This document shows, in pieces, positions 6,317 through 15,140 of a stretch of DNA of 46,881 nucleotides (position 1 is its first letter; every line of letters begins with the position of its first letter). A model generated the notes under the pieces. It worked only from the letters and a program-made list of their open reading frames with translations. It had not been told where the DNA came from and did not search any database. The position numbers and the translations under genes are program-made. The DNA comes from a virus. The DNA lies in the IMG/VR virus record IMGVR_UViG_3300049827_000144, positions 1 through 46,881 of that record. The stretch is one strand, 5' to 3'.

Positions 6317-8418
6317 GTCAGCAGCCTATGGTTTCTGTCGATCAGCTCTCTCCTGAGTTTTTAATGCAGTTGCAGTTACAGCAGGAAAACAAGGCGCTTG
6401 GTCAGTGGGTTGACGAGCAGTTTCGTAAGATGAAAACAATGAGGGAGCCTGTTGAAAAGCAGTGGTACCTTAATCTTGCGTTTTATTTTGGCAATCAGTA
6501 TGTTCAACCTATGCGTGTTAAAACGCTTTCAGGTGCTCAGGCCTTCAATATTCCGAAGGCTCCTCCTTGGCGAGTGCGCTTAGTTGTTAATCGTGTTCGT
6601 CCTATTATTCGTACTGAAATTGCTAAGCTAACTGCACAGCGTCCTTCTGTTTATGTTGTTCCTGCAACTGGAGAAGAGCAAGATAAAGCGGCAGCCCGTG
6701 CTGCGGAGCAGATTTGGAATGCTGCTTATCGTGACCATGAGGTTGCGAAAGTCTTGCGTCGTACCCTTTGGTGGGGAGTTATTTGTGGAAATTCGTTCCT
6801 GAAAGAGTATTGGGATACGTCAATCGGTCCTGTGCAATCTATTCAGCCTCCGAGTAAGTCAGCAGCGCCTTTGGAAATTCCGCAGGGCGATGTGAAAATG
6901 GAGATTGTTACTCCATTTCATATTCTTGTGCCTGACTTGATGTGTGAGGAAATTGAAGATCAGCCTTATGTGCTGCACTCTACCGTTAAGTCTGTTGACT
7001 ATGTGAAGCGTGTTTACGGAATTACGGTAAATCCATCTGCTTCGGCTCCTGATACTCTGATTGATCCGCAGTTCATGAATATCATTGGCGATGCCAATGT
7101 GAATAAAAAAGACTCAGTTCTTTGTCATGAGATGTGGATTAAACCAGGGGGACATACGAAGTTTCCTCAAGGTGGATTGCTGACTATTATTGATTCGCAG
7201 GTTGTTCAGCGTATTGATAAGTACCCGTATCCACATAAGAGATACCCATTTGCTAAGTTTGACCATGTCCAGACTGGTAAATTCTATAGCGATTCGGTTG
7301 TGACGGACCTTATTCCCTTGCAGCGAGAGCTTAATCGTACCCGTAGTCAGATTATCGAGGCTAAGAATCTCATGTCAAAGCCCCAGTTGCTTGCTCCTAA
7401 GGGCTCTGTCGATCCTCGAAAGATTACGTCTGAGCCGGGTCAGGTTATCCAGTACACGCCGGGTATGCAGCCTCCCACTCCATTACCCGTTCAGCCTCTT
7501 CCTAGTTACGTTTTACAGGAAGTTGACCGTCTCGTCCAGGATATGGACGATGTTTCAGGACAGCATGAGATTAGTAGGGGTCAGAACCCTTCTCAGGTGA
7601 CTGCCTATTCTGCTCTGTCGTACTTACAGGAGCAAGATGAGTCTAAGCTGGCTGCTTCCGTTGCATCTGTCGAAGAGTTTATTGAGAAAGTCGCTCGTCT
7701 TTACCTTAAATACGTTGTATATTATTGGGATTTACCACGAACCGTCCGAGTTGTAGGTAAAGATAAGATTGTTGATGCTGCTTCTTGGAAGGGGAGCGAC
7801 ATCGAAGGAAATACAGATATCCGCGTTGAAGCGGGTTCTGCTATTCCCTTAGGTAAGCAGCAGAAGCAGTCCTTCCTGCTTGATCTGTATAAGATGGGTG
7901 CTATTGATCCTAGTATGCTTTTTGAGTTACTAGAGATGAATGACCTGTCGGATGCTAACCAAGACTTCCTTGTTGACAAGCAGCAGGTCATGCGAGAGAA
8001 TGTGCTTATGATGCAGATGGGGGAGAAACTGCCCCCAGAGGCACTTCAGCCAAGCATTGACCCGATGACAGGGCAGCAGTTAGGTCCTCAGGTTCCTCAG
8101 ATGTTTTCCCCGAACTCTTTCGATAACCATGAAGCACATGTTCATTACCATAACATGTATCGTAAGAGTCAAGAGTTTGCTACAGCACCTGAGGTAGTAA
8201 AGCAGTTATTTGAAATGCATGTAAATCTTCATCAGCAGGCTCTCATGGGTGGGGTTGCCCCTACTGCTGGGAGTGTTGATGGACAGCCGGGAGAACCTAT
8301 TGGGGGTCAGCAGCAACAGCAGATTGATCCTGCTACTGGACAGCCTGCGGAGCCTGCTCCAGCAGGTGGAAATACTAGTACGCCCTCCAATACCCAGCCC
8401 CCGCAACAGGGGAATTAA
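6313..8418 (+). CDS. Portal protein, P22-like
   Basis: 701 residues, GTG start with GAGG upstream. The N-terminal part (MKTMREPVEKQWYLNLAFYF at about 35-55, then VVNRVRPIIRTEIAKLTAQRPSV) and the central PLQRELNRTRSQIIEAKNL match podovirus portal proteins of the P22 type. The last 60 residues are Gln/Pro/Gly-rich, like the barrel tail of that family. The portal forms the dodecameric ring through which DNA enters and leaves, and it binds the terminase and the adaptor. It is followed at once by scaffold and capsid genes, as expected. Confidence 0.9.
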   Translation: MSQQPMVSVDQLSPEFLMQLQLQQENKALGQWVDEQFRKMKTMREPVEKQWYLNLAFYFGNQYVQPMRVKTLSGAQAFNIPKAPPWRVRLVVNRVRPIIRTEIAKLTAQRPSVYVVPATGEEQDKAAARAAEQIWNAAYRDHEVAKVLRRTLWWGVICGNSFLKEYWDTSIGPVQSIQPPSKSAAPLEIPQGDVKMEIVTPFHILVPDLMCEEIEDQPYVLHSTVKSVDYVKRVYGITVNPSASAPDTLIDPQFMNIIGDANVNKKDSVLCHEMWIKPGGHTKFPQGGLLTIIDSQVVQRIDKYPYPHKRYPFAKFDHVQTGKFYSDSVVTDLIPLQRELNRTRSQIIEAKNLMSKPQLLAPKGSVDPRKITSEPGQVIQYTPGMQPPTPLPVQPLPSYVLQEVDRLVQDMDDVSGQHEISRGQNPSQVTAYSALSYLQEQDESKLAASVASVEEFIEKVARLYLKYVVYYWDLPRTVRVVGKDKIVDAASWKGSDIEGNTDIRVEAGSAIPLGKQQKQSFLLDLYKMGAIDPSMLFELLEMNDLSDANQDFLVDKQQVMRENVLMMQMGEKLPPEALQPSIDPMTGQQLGPQVPQMFSPNSFDNHEAHVHYHNMYRKSQEFATAPEVVKQLFEMHVNLHQQALMGGVAPTAGSVDGQPGEPIGGQQQQQIDPATGQPAEPAPAGGNTSTPSNTQPPQQGN

Positions 8419-8427
8419 GGAGTAAGT

Positions 8428-8676
8428 ATGTATAACCTTAGTCCATTAGTTGATGTTCAGGTTGTAGATGCTCGTCATAAGGGTGCTAAGACTTCCGTTA
8501 TGGCAAGTGTTTACAAGGACGAGACTCAGTTAGATGCAGCAATTACAACCCTTGTAGGCGCTGCTAATCTTCCTAGTTTAACTATGAACGACAAAGTGTT
8601 TGCGGCTCGTTCACTGAATGCTGATAAGTATGGGTGGATTTCTGAGTCTCTTAAGGTTCAGAATCCCCTTCCGTAA
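8428..8676 (+). CDS. Small hypothetical head-region protein
   Basis: 82 residues with AAGGAG upstream of the ATG. It has an alpha/beta pattern, no cysteines and no transmembrane segment. I recognise no family. Its place between portal and scaffold suggests a head-assembly accessory or minor capsid component. Confidence 0.7.
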   Translation: MYNLSPLVDVQVVDARHKGAKTSVMASVYKDETQLDAAITTLVGAANLPSLTMNDKVFAARSLNADKYGWISESLKVQNPLP

Positions 8677-8702
8677 GTATAATTTAATCGAAAGGTAGTA
8701 GT

Positions 8703-9542
8703 GTGGACCCCACCGACAACGGCACGGAGGCCCTGGATTTTCAGGCGCTAGCCATGCAGATGTTAGGGCTGGAAGAGAGTGAAGTAGAAACCGAGGATGA
8801 GGAAACTTCGTCTGAAGGTACAGAGTTCACTGGACATCCTGCATGGAAAGACATCCTTACGGTTGTGCCTGATGAGTACAAAGAACAGGTTCAGGCTCAG
8901 TTAGCTGAATGGGACGCAGGAGTTAGTCGTCGATTCCAGAAAATCCACGACGAGTATGCACCCTATAAGGAACTTGAAGATTATGACCCCAAGACGCTTC
9001 GTACTGCGGCTGAGGTCTATCAGTCCTTATTAGATAACCCTAAGGACACATGGGAAACCATTGGGAGAGTTTACGGACTTAGCCCACAGCAGGTTTCTGA
9101 TTTGTCCGACGAAATTGAAGATGACGACGAGTACGAATTACCAGCATCAGTAAGGAATAAACTCTCCAAGCTAGACGAACATGAGCGAATCTTAGGAATA
9201 GTTACTCAGGAAATGCTTGAGCGTCAGGCTTCTGATGAAGAGGCCCAGGAAGATCAAGCGTTAGAAGAGTATTTAACTGAACTTGCAGAAGAGTATGGAG
9301 ACTTCGACGAGGATTATGTCGTTGGTCTAATTGCTGCGGGTGTCGATGGCGAAGAGGCTATTGCTCGCTACCAGCATATCGTTAACTCTCATGCTACCCC
9401 TGCACCTAAGGATTCTGCTCCCACTGTTATGTCTGGTAGTGGTGGTATCCCTACTTCTGGTTCAGTGAACGTCAGTAAGTTAAACCCCCAAGATACGCAG
9501 GCACTCATTACTGAGATGCTGCGACTGGCATCCTCTGAATAG
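8703..9542 (+). CDS. Scaffolding protein
   Basis: 279 residues, GTG start with AAAGG upstream. It is very acidic (a run of Glu/Asp around 22-40 and 130-145), strongly helical and lacks cysteine. It has the composition and position of podovirus scaffolds: after the portal and directly before the capsid gene. A helical C-terminal tail (NPQDTQALITEMLRLASS) may bind the capsid. The protein would template the prohead and then leave or be digested. Confidence 0.8.
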   Translation: MDPTDNGTEALDFQALAMQMLGLEESEVETEDEETSSEGTEFTGHPAWKDILTVVPDEYKEQVQAQLAEWDAGVSRRFQKIHDEYAPYKELEDYDPKTLRTAAEVYQSLLDNPKDTWETIGRVYGLSPQQVSDLSDEIEDDDEYELPASVRNKLSKLDEHERILGIVTQEMLERQASDEEAQEDQALEEYLTELAEEYGDFDEDYVVGLIAAGVDGEEAIARYQHIVNSHATPAPKDSAPTVMSGSGGIPTSGSVNVSKLNPQDTQALITEMLRLASSE

Positions 9543-9553
9543 GAGAACATACC

Positions 9554-10822
9554 GTGGCTAGTCTGGCTACGCTTACAACGGTCAATGCGTTGACCAAAGA
9601 GATTTATCAGGGTAAGATTCGGGAGCAGTTACAGGATGAGGTCATTGGCCTCAAGCGCATTCAGCGTTCCGGTGCTGGCGTTACTTCTGAGGTTGGCGGT
9701 AAGTACGTCACCTTCCCGATTCGAGTTCAGCGTAACGAGGGTATCGGCTACCGCGAGGAGAATGAGACTCTTCAGGCTGCCGGTACTCAGGGTTATGCGC
9801 GTGTTAACGTTGGCCTGAAGTACGGCTATGGTCGTATTGGTCTTACGGGTCAGACGATGGAGTTAGCTGAGTCCAATCCGCAGTCGTTCGCGTCGGCTCT
9901 TGATCGAGAGATGTCGGGCCTTAAGAATGACATTGCTAAGGATTCTGCCCGTATTTTTTATGGTGATGGTACTGGTGCTTTCACCACGATCACGGGTGCT
10001 GCTACGGGTCAGACTATTCCGGTTACCGATGTGTCGCCGTTCTACGGTCAGATCGGTGCGAAGTTAGACATCATCAATAAGGCTGCTAACGCAGCTACGG
10101 TGACTGATCCAGTTTATTCAGAGACTACATCGTCCCTGAATGCGCCGCTGAAGGCTACGTTCACTGCGATTGCTACTGGCCTCGTGCTGACTGGCGTGAA
10201 TGTGGCTGCCAACACTATTACAGTTACGGGCACTATTGGTACGCTGGCCGCGGGTTACATCATTACCCGTACTGGTAACTACCTTCGGGAGCCTTACGGG
10301 CTGTCGGCTCTTGTCGGAACGCAGAAGATTTTCAACTGCGATCCTGCTGTGTACCCGGTGTGGCAGTCCGTTATTGCTAGCAACTCTGGTACTCCGCGCC
10401 CGCTTTCCGAGGGCTTGATGATTAAGATGACTGATGACATCCGTGTTAACGGTGGCGTTACGTCGCTTATTCTCACGTCGCTTGGTGTGCGTCGTGCGTA
10501 CTTCGCTCTGCTCACCCAGCAGCGTCGGTACACGAATACCAAGGAGTTCGGTGGCGGTATGACTGGGCTTGCGTTCAACAACGGCCGTGAGATTCCTGTG
10601 GTCGAGGATGTTGACGCGCCGAAGAGCAAGATGTGGTTCCTCGACGAGTCTGCCTTCACGGTTTACCGCGATAAGGACTGGGCGTGGCTGGATACTGATG
10701 GCGGTATCTGGAAGTGGGTCCAGAATAAGGATGCTTTCGAGGCGGTGCTTCGTCAGTACTGGCAGATCGGCCTTGATCGCCGTAATGCTCAGGGCCTTAT
10801 GTCGGACGTTTCTGAGGGTTAA
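9554..10822 (+). CDS. Major capsid protein, HK97 fold
   Basis: 422 residues, GTG start after AGGAG. The N-terminal arm (NALTKEIYQGKIREQLQDEVIGLKRI), the TFPIRVQRNEGIGYREENE strand-loop and the A-domain-like C-terminus fit HK97-fold podovirus capsids. Residues about 155-235, rich in Ala/Thr/Val, may be an inserted surface domain. The gene uses more GC-ending codons than its neighbours, as expected for high expression. It is followed immediately by a 16-bp hairpin and predicted pseudoknot (10828-10878) that could cap its mRNA or limit readthrough. Confidence 0.9.
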   Translation: MASLATLTTVNALTKEIYQGKIREQLQDEVIGLKRIQRSGAGVTSEVGGKYVTFPIRVQRNEGIGYREENETLQAAGTQGYARVNVGLKYGYGRIGLTGQTMELAESNPQSFASALDREMSGLKNDIAKDSARIFYGDGTGAFTTITGAATGQTIPVTDVSPFYGQIGAKLDIINKAANAATVTDPVYSETTSSLNAPLKATFTAIATGLVLTGVNVAANTITVTGTIGTLAAGYIITRTGNYLREPYGLSALVGTQKIFNCDPAVYPVWQSVIASNSGTPRPLSEGLMIKMTDDIRVNGGVTSLILTSLGVRRAYFALLTQQRRYTNTKEFGGGMTGLAFNNGREIPVVEDVDAPKSKMWFLDESAFTVYRDKDWAWLDTDGGIWKWVQNKDAFEAVLRQYWQIGLDRRNAQGLMSDVSEG

Positions 10823-10827
10823 TATAA

Positions 10828-10878
10828 AGAGTGGGGGTTAGTTACCCGACAAACTAACCCCCACTCTGCCCTGTCGGG
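10828..10878 (+). terminator. Capsid-gene 3' hairpin with predicted pseudoknot
   Basis: The perfect 16-bp stem AGAGTGGGGGTTAGTT (10828-10843) pairs with AACTAACCCCCACTCT (10852-10867) around an 8-nt loop, ACCCGACA. The loop bases CCCGACA (10845-10851) are complementary to TGTCGGG (10872-10878), 4 nt past the stem, so an H-type pseudoknot can form. The downstream helix runs into the GGGAGGGG that serves the next gene. It could attenuate transcription, stabilise capsid mRNA or repress translation of the collagen-like gene. No T-run follows, so plain intrinsic termination is less likely. Confidence 0.75.
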
Positions 10879-10885
10879 AGGGGCT

Positions 10886-11698
10886 ATGTTAGTAAATAAT
10901 GATGCATTTAATGATTTTCTTGAACGGTATATGGCGTTAGTTACAGGGCTTGGACCATACGATTACAACTTTCACAGCTTATTAGATATCTTCAGAACAA
11001 ATCCAGAGTTGCTATTATCTCAAGGTTTAGAGTGGAAATCAGTTTGGGACGATCCGACAGGCGAAGCTAAAGAAGATACCCTCTGGCTGAATCTAGGAAC
11101 TAAAGACCTGTTTATTTATAGAACAGGAACTTGGAACTTCTTAGGCAATCTTGACAGGCCCCCTGTCGGAGTTGGATTCAAAAGAGGCGACAAGGGATTA
11201 AAGGGAGACAAAGGCGATAAAGGCGATAAAGGAGATACGGGAGATAAAGGAGATAAAGGGGATAAAGGTGATAAAGGGGATCGAGGTGAGCAGGGTAATC
11301 CTAGCTCAGTAATAGGTCCTAAAGGTGATAAAGGCGACAAAGGTGATACTGGAGAAAGCATTAAGGGTGATAAGGGTGATAAAGGAGATAGAGGAGATAA
11401 AGGTGATAAAGGCGATCAAGGAGACAAAGGCGATCAAGGAGACAGAGGACCTTTTGGTCCTATCTTAGTCTCTAGTGATATAGGTAATTTAGCAAGAGTT
11501 GGAGATGATGGATACATTTTTGTACCGATTCCATCACTTCCAGAAGGTTTGATGCGAGAGTCGGCAGCAGATAAACGCTATGTTAGGTCTGAGCGAGTAA
11601 TCGCTCCCGACAAGGTTCGACTCAATAGCCTCGAACCTACAGGTTGGATTCCTGTAAATATTGGCTTAGATCGTTACTATATCCCGGTGTTTAAATAG
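10886..11698 (+). CDS. Collagen-like tail or fibre protein
   Basis: 270 residues. Residues about 98-192 are Gly-X-Y repeats dominated by GDK, GDT, GDR and GDQ with almost no proline, interrupted by a [11 protein letters not shown] hinge. This is a charged collagen-like triple helix that would trimerise. The N-terminal part ends in a small W/D/L-rich module ([35 protein letters not shown]) like those beside phage collagen repeats, and the C-terminus is a short beta region. Its ribosome-binding site, GGAGGGG, lies within the pseudoknot region. It is probably a trimeric fibre or head appendage near the LamG protein that follows. Confidence 0.8.
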   Translation: MLVNNDAFNDFLERYMALVTGLGPYDYNFHSLLDIFRTNPELLLSQGLEWKSVWDDPTGEAKEDTLWLNLGTKDLFIYRTGTWNFLGNLDRPPVGVGFKRGDKGLKGDKGDKGDKGDTGDKGDKGDKGDKGDRGEQGNPSSVIGPKGDKGDKGDTGESIKGDKGDKGDRGDKGDKGDQGDKGDQGDRGPFGPILVSSDIGNLARVGDDGYIFVPIPSLPEGLMRESAADKRYVRSERVIAPDKVRLNSLEPTGWIPVNIGLDRYYIPVFK

Positions 11699-11706
11699 GA
11701 GTGAGC

Positions 11707-14418
11707 ATGGCTCTAAATGACACGCTGCATGATATCATGTATGCCTTCTATAAGAACCCCGGTGCTTTTAGCACTAAGTGGCTGAATGGCTCAGGCCCGC
11801 CCACTGGTGCTACTGGCGGCCGTAAAGGCGATTACTATATTGATACGATCACAAATGACATTTGGTACTATAACGGAACTTCCTGGGTAAAGGTTGGCAA
11901 TATCAACCCTGCTCAGGATATTTATGTTCGTAAGTCTCTTTATGCAGGTAAGGGTTGGTTAGTTAGTCAGACAGGGGCAGGTGCAGAGCCTGTCGGGTTT
12001 GCACCCGGTAACCCGGGCGATATTTTAGTTCCAGATTCTACGAGTTCGTATGGTTTAAAGTGGGTTCCAAACCTTAATAAAGATGCTACTCCGATTCTTA
12101 AAGATGCTTTGTGGTGGATAGATGCTAAGCATTGCGGTTCGGATCGTTTAACTGACCTGTCCGGCAACGGCCGGGACGCGGTGTTCGGCGCTGGTGCTGC
12201 CGCCCCGCTGGTGCTGCCGTGGGACGGCGAGGACTACGTGTCGCAATATGCGGCTGTTTCGAACTATGTGGCGTTTACGCCGTCAAATGCTTGGACGTCC
12301 AGCGTCACTGCGGAAGTCGATCTGGACATCGATCCTGCTGCGTCGAACCGCTCGTTCTACGCCTCTGGTGTCAGTTGGGCGTTTGGCTTCGGGGCATTGA
12401 ATGGGAAGTTGTATTTCGTCAATACGTCAGGAGTGCAAACCCAGACCTCTGTAGCGGTGCCAGTGGGACGTCACAAGATCAAGTTCAGATGGACTGCAAC
12501 TGCGTATGAGCTCTGGATCGATGGCGTCAGCGCCGGGACGGGAACATATGCAGCGTTGACTCCTCCAGTGACAACGGCATACGTGCAGGCATTCGGAGCA
12601 GGTAGCGTCTCCAAAGATAAGTTCTACAGGTCGACACTATCCATAGATGATGCTGCCCCAGTTGCGGTGTGCGACCCGTCTCAGCACCACACCAACTACA
12701 CCAAGATCGCCAACACCGGGTCGGCTGGCGGGGACTGGACGATCAACCGCGCTGCCACCGGCTACAAGACGGCGGTGGTGGACAGGCCGCTGCTGCTGTT
12801 CGGTGGGTCGCAGAGCGCAAGCACTGCTGCAATGTCAAATACCGGCCCCGTGGTTCATACGGTAATGGTGGCATCTCGCGAGTTCGGTACCAACGACGCC
12901 GTCACGCGGCTCATCCTGAAAGTAGGCACGACTCTTACCAATGGATTCAGCTTGCGACAGGTCGCTAGCGCTGCAACTTTGCAGACGACCCACTATGACA
13001 CGGCAGGACAAGTTGCTGCCGTTTCCAGCATCCCAACAACGACCGGGCAAACGGTAGTTGCTGCGGTTGATCCTGCGACGGGAGTTGTAAAGGGGTACCT
13101 GAATGGGGCGTACCTGAAAGATTCAAGCAACACGCGGACAACGTTCCCGCCGATCTGGCATCCGAACGAGTTGATTTATCTCGGATCGGGCGGTCCGTGC
13201 ATCGAGTTCCTCGCCGCCGCCATCTGGGACCGAGCACTCACCGACGCCGAGATTGCGCAGGCGTCGCAGGACCTGCTCGGCGTCCCGCATACCGAGCAGC
13301 CGGACCCGCACCCGCAGTATGCACTGGAGTCGAAGGTCGGGAACCTGCTGACCGAGAATCAGGCGAGCGGCACCGATGCGCTCGGGACCACGGAGGGCTT
13401 CACAGCCACCAACGCCACCATCAGCAGCGATACCGGGTGGGCTGCCCGTGGGACTCGATCCCTGTTGCTCACCTCGACCGGGACGAACGGGTACATCACG
13501 CCGATCAACCCAGCCACCGGGAACAGCCGATGGCCGGTTTCCGCTGGCGATACCGTCACGTTCCAGTTCGTCGCCCGCAGCGCGACAGTCACTCGCAACG
13601 CTCGCGCCACGCTGATATGGCAGACCAATGGAACCTACCTGACAGAGAAGAACGCTGACGTCGTCCTATCTCCGTCAGGAGGGTTGGCGTCCATTACTGC
13701 CGTTGCTCCCGCTGGGGCCAACGTGGCAGCCCTGCGAATCTTGCTCATCTCCACCGTGGTCGGGGAATCCATGGCGGTGGATGATCTCGGCTTCTGGGTC
13801 GGTGCCGGTGGCGATTGGGCGATGCCCGGCGTGCCGATCACTAACCTCGGCATCCGCACGAACCCCACCAGCGGTTACGTCGAGGCGTGGAACGGCACGG
13901 CTTGGGTGAAGGTCGAGGACCAGTGGGAAACGGTCGCAACGTGGTCGGCACTCCCCGCGTCCAGTAACTGGTTGGGCCGCAAGATCAAGGTGTCCGACGG
14001 GCTCGGTCTGTGCGTCGCGGTGTGGAACGGGACCGCGTGGGTTATCGCCCCGGAGTCGGATACCGGGTGGCATGAGGTTCCCGCCCTGATTAACGGGTGG
14101 ACCAAGACTGAGTTCAAGTTGCGCCGTCGCGGCGCTTCGGTGCAGTTCCGGGTTCAGGGGCTGACCGGGGTCGCCACTTGGGTGAAGCCGTACACGTTGC
14201 CGACCGGGTGGGTTGCGGAAACGTCCAATGCACCCTTCGGATACCTGTTCCGAGAGGCGGCAGCATCCGGCAAGATCGGCTGGTTCGACATCATCACCAG
14301 CAGTTTCGCGTCCCGTGGCGGATTCATCGACGGGACCGCGTGGGCCGCGAACTTCCTCGCCTCCCCGTCAGGCCTGTACGCCACCTCAGACCCGTGGCCC
14401 ACCACCGCACCCGCCTAA
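11707..14418 (+). CDS. Tail fibre/spike with LamG-like domains
   Basis: 903 residues from the ATG at 11707, with AGGAG 5 nt upstream. Residues 1-145 are AT-rich in codon use and fibre-like (GSGPPTGATGGRKGDYYIDTITNDIWYYNGTSW). From about residue 150 (near 12150) the DNA turns abruptly GC-rich. Two concanavalin/LamG-like jelly rolls follow (about 140-320 and 345-535). A carbohydrate-binding-like beta region comes next (about 555-700), then NGTAWVKV repeats and a C-terminal head (about 790-903, WHEVPALINGW...YTLPTGW...GWFDI) typical of receptor-binding tips. It is the likely host-recognition protein, with a foreign receptor module grafted onto a resident attachment domain. Confidence 0.8.
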   Translation: MALNDTLHDIMYAFYKNPGAFSTKWLNGSGPPTGATGGRKGDYYIDTITNDIWYYNGTSWVKVGNINPAQDIYVRKSLYAGKGWLVSQTGAGAEPVGFAPGNPGDILVPDSTSSYGLKWVPNLNKDATPILKDALWWIDAKHCGSDRLTDLSGNGRDAVFGAGAAAPLVLPWDGEDYVSQYAAVSNYVAFTPSNAWTSSVTAEVDLDIDPAASNRSFYASGVSWAFGFGALNGKLYFVNTSGVQTQTSVAVPVGRHKIKFRWTATAYELWIDGVSAGTGTYAALTPPVTTAYVQAFGAGSVSKDKFYRSTLSIDDAAPVAVCDPSQHHTNYTKIANTGSAGGDWTINRAATGYKTAVVDRPLLLFGGSQSASTAAMSNTGPVVHTVMVASREFGTNDAVTRLILKVGTTLTNGFSLRQVASAATLQTTHYDTAGQVAAVSSIPTTTGQTVVAAVDPATGVVKGYLNGAYLKDSSNTRTTFPPIWHPNELIYLGSGGPCIEFLAAAIWDRALTDAEIAQASQDLLGVPHTEQPDPHPQYALESKVGNLLTENQASGTDALGTTEGFTATNATISSDTGWAARGTRSLLLTSTGTNGYITPINPATGNSRWPVSAGDTVTFQFVARSATVTRNARATLIWQTNGTYLTEKNADVVLSPSGGLASITAVAPAGANVAALRILLISTVVGESMAVDDLGFWVGAGGDWAMPGVPITNLGIRTNPTSGYVEAWNGTAWVKVEDQWETVATWSALPASSNWLGRKIKVSDGLGLCVAVWNGTAWVIAPESDTGWHEVPALINGWTKTEFKLRRRGASVQFRVQGLTGVATWVKPYTLPTGWVAETSNAPFGYLFREAAASGKIGWFDIITSSFASRGGFIDGTAWAANFLASPSGLYATSDPWPTTAPA

Positions 14419-14435
14419 CCGAAGGAGCACCCCCA

Positions 14436-14780
14436 ATGTCCCAGTCCACCCTGTACGCTATCGAGTTGCTGGTCGGTGACGCTCAGTTCCAGGGCCGCTT
14501 GCGCGCCGGTGTTGCTAAAGAGGCTACCGCCGGGAGCATTCCAAAGCAGAGTGATATTCCTGACGCTGTGTATTTAAAGCGTTATGATTTATGCTCTGCT
14601 CCTGGTTGGGGAGACGCTTACCTCTATGCTTTAGAGACAGGTGTTTCTGATCCTGGAGCAGATAATGCTGTTATTACAGATGCTCAGATTTCTTCTCAGG
14701 TTCAGGTGGTGTTCCCGTTACCTCCGCCGCCTGAGGTTCCTCCGACGACGTTACCCGCAGACGAGGGTGAGAATGGCTGA
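14436..14780 (+). CDS. Hypothetical protein after the fibre
   Basis: 114 residues. GAAGGAG lies 8 nt before the ATG at 14436. The first 30 codons keep the GC-rich style of the fibre gene, and the rest reverts to AT-rich phage codons, so the exchange point of the fibre module lies inside this gene near 14520. The C-terminus is Pro-rich (VVFPLPPPPEVPPTTLPADEGENG). I recognise no family. It could be a fibre chaperone or small baseplate component. The stop overlaps the next start. Confidence 0.7.
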   Translation: MSQSTLYAIELLVGDAQFQGRLRAGVAKEATAGSIPKQSDIPDAVYLKRYDLCSAPGWGDAYLYALETGVSDPGADNAVITDAQISSQVQVVFPLPPPPEVPPTTLPADEGENG

Positions 14781-14967
14781 AATCCCGACACTCTCTGATT
14801 ATATGAGAGAATATTATAAAAATCCTACATATACTACTTTAAGCGATGATCTTAAGACGTTTTTTGATTCAGCTAAAAGTAGTATTCCTTTAACTTTAGT
14901 TGGTGCTCCGCAGCCAGACCCTTCAGCGAATTATAAACCTGGCGCACCTCAGCCTGAACCCTCTTAG
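14773..14967 (+). CDS. Small hypothetical protein
   Basis: 64 residues, starting inside the previous gene (GAGAATGG). Residues 8-35 (SDYMREYYKNPTYTTLSDDLKTFFDSA) form an amphipathic helical unit. The tail has two GAPQPxPS-type repeats. The opening resembles the start of the fibre protein (LHDIMYAFYKNPGAFS), so the two may share an N-terminal docking helix. Confidence 0.6.
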   Translation: MAEIPTLSDYMREYYKNPTYTTLSDDLKTFFDSAKSSIPLTLVGAPQPDPSANYKPGAPQPEPS

Positions 14968-14975
14968 GATAAATT

Positions 14976-15140
14976 ATGAACTGGTCCCGCATTGCGCCAG
15001 CAACGGCAGCCTCTGTGTTGTTACTTGCTGGCGCTTGGCGGATTAGTGCTGATGGAGGAGAAGGCTGGCCTTTGTTGTTATTAGGTGCTGTAATTGTTGG
15101 AGTTGCTATTGTGCTTCATGTTCAGGATCGTAATGGGTAG
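14976..15140 (+). CDS. Putative holin, two transmembrane segments
   Basis: 54 residues, AGGAT 5 nt before the ATG. There are two hydrophobic helices (about 7-24 and 31-48) with a short Gly/Glu turn (DGGEGW) and a charged C-terminus (HVQDRNG). Size, topology and position before a wall hydrolase and an endolysin fit a class II holin, which would permeabilise the membrane at lysis. The assignment rests on topology and context only. Confidence 0.6.
   Translation: MNWSRIAPATAASVLLLAGAWRISADGGEGWPLLLLGAVIVGVAIVLHVQDRNG

Noticed and set aside
11116-11361. Antisense open frame opposite the collagen repeats
   Set aside because: It is the mirror of the GDK repeat (LSPLSP) and has no start signals.
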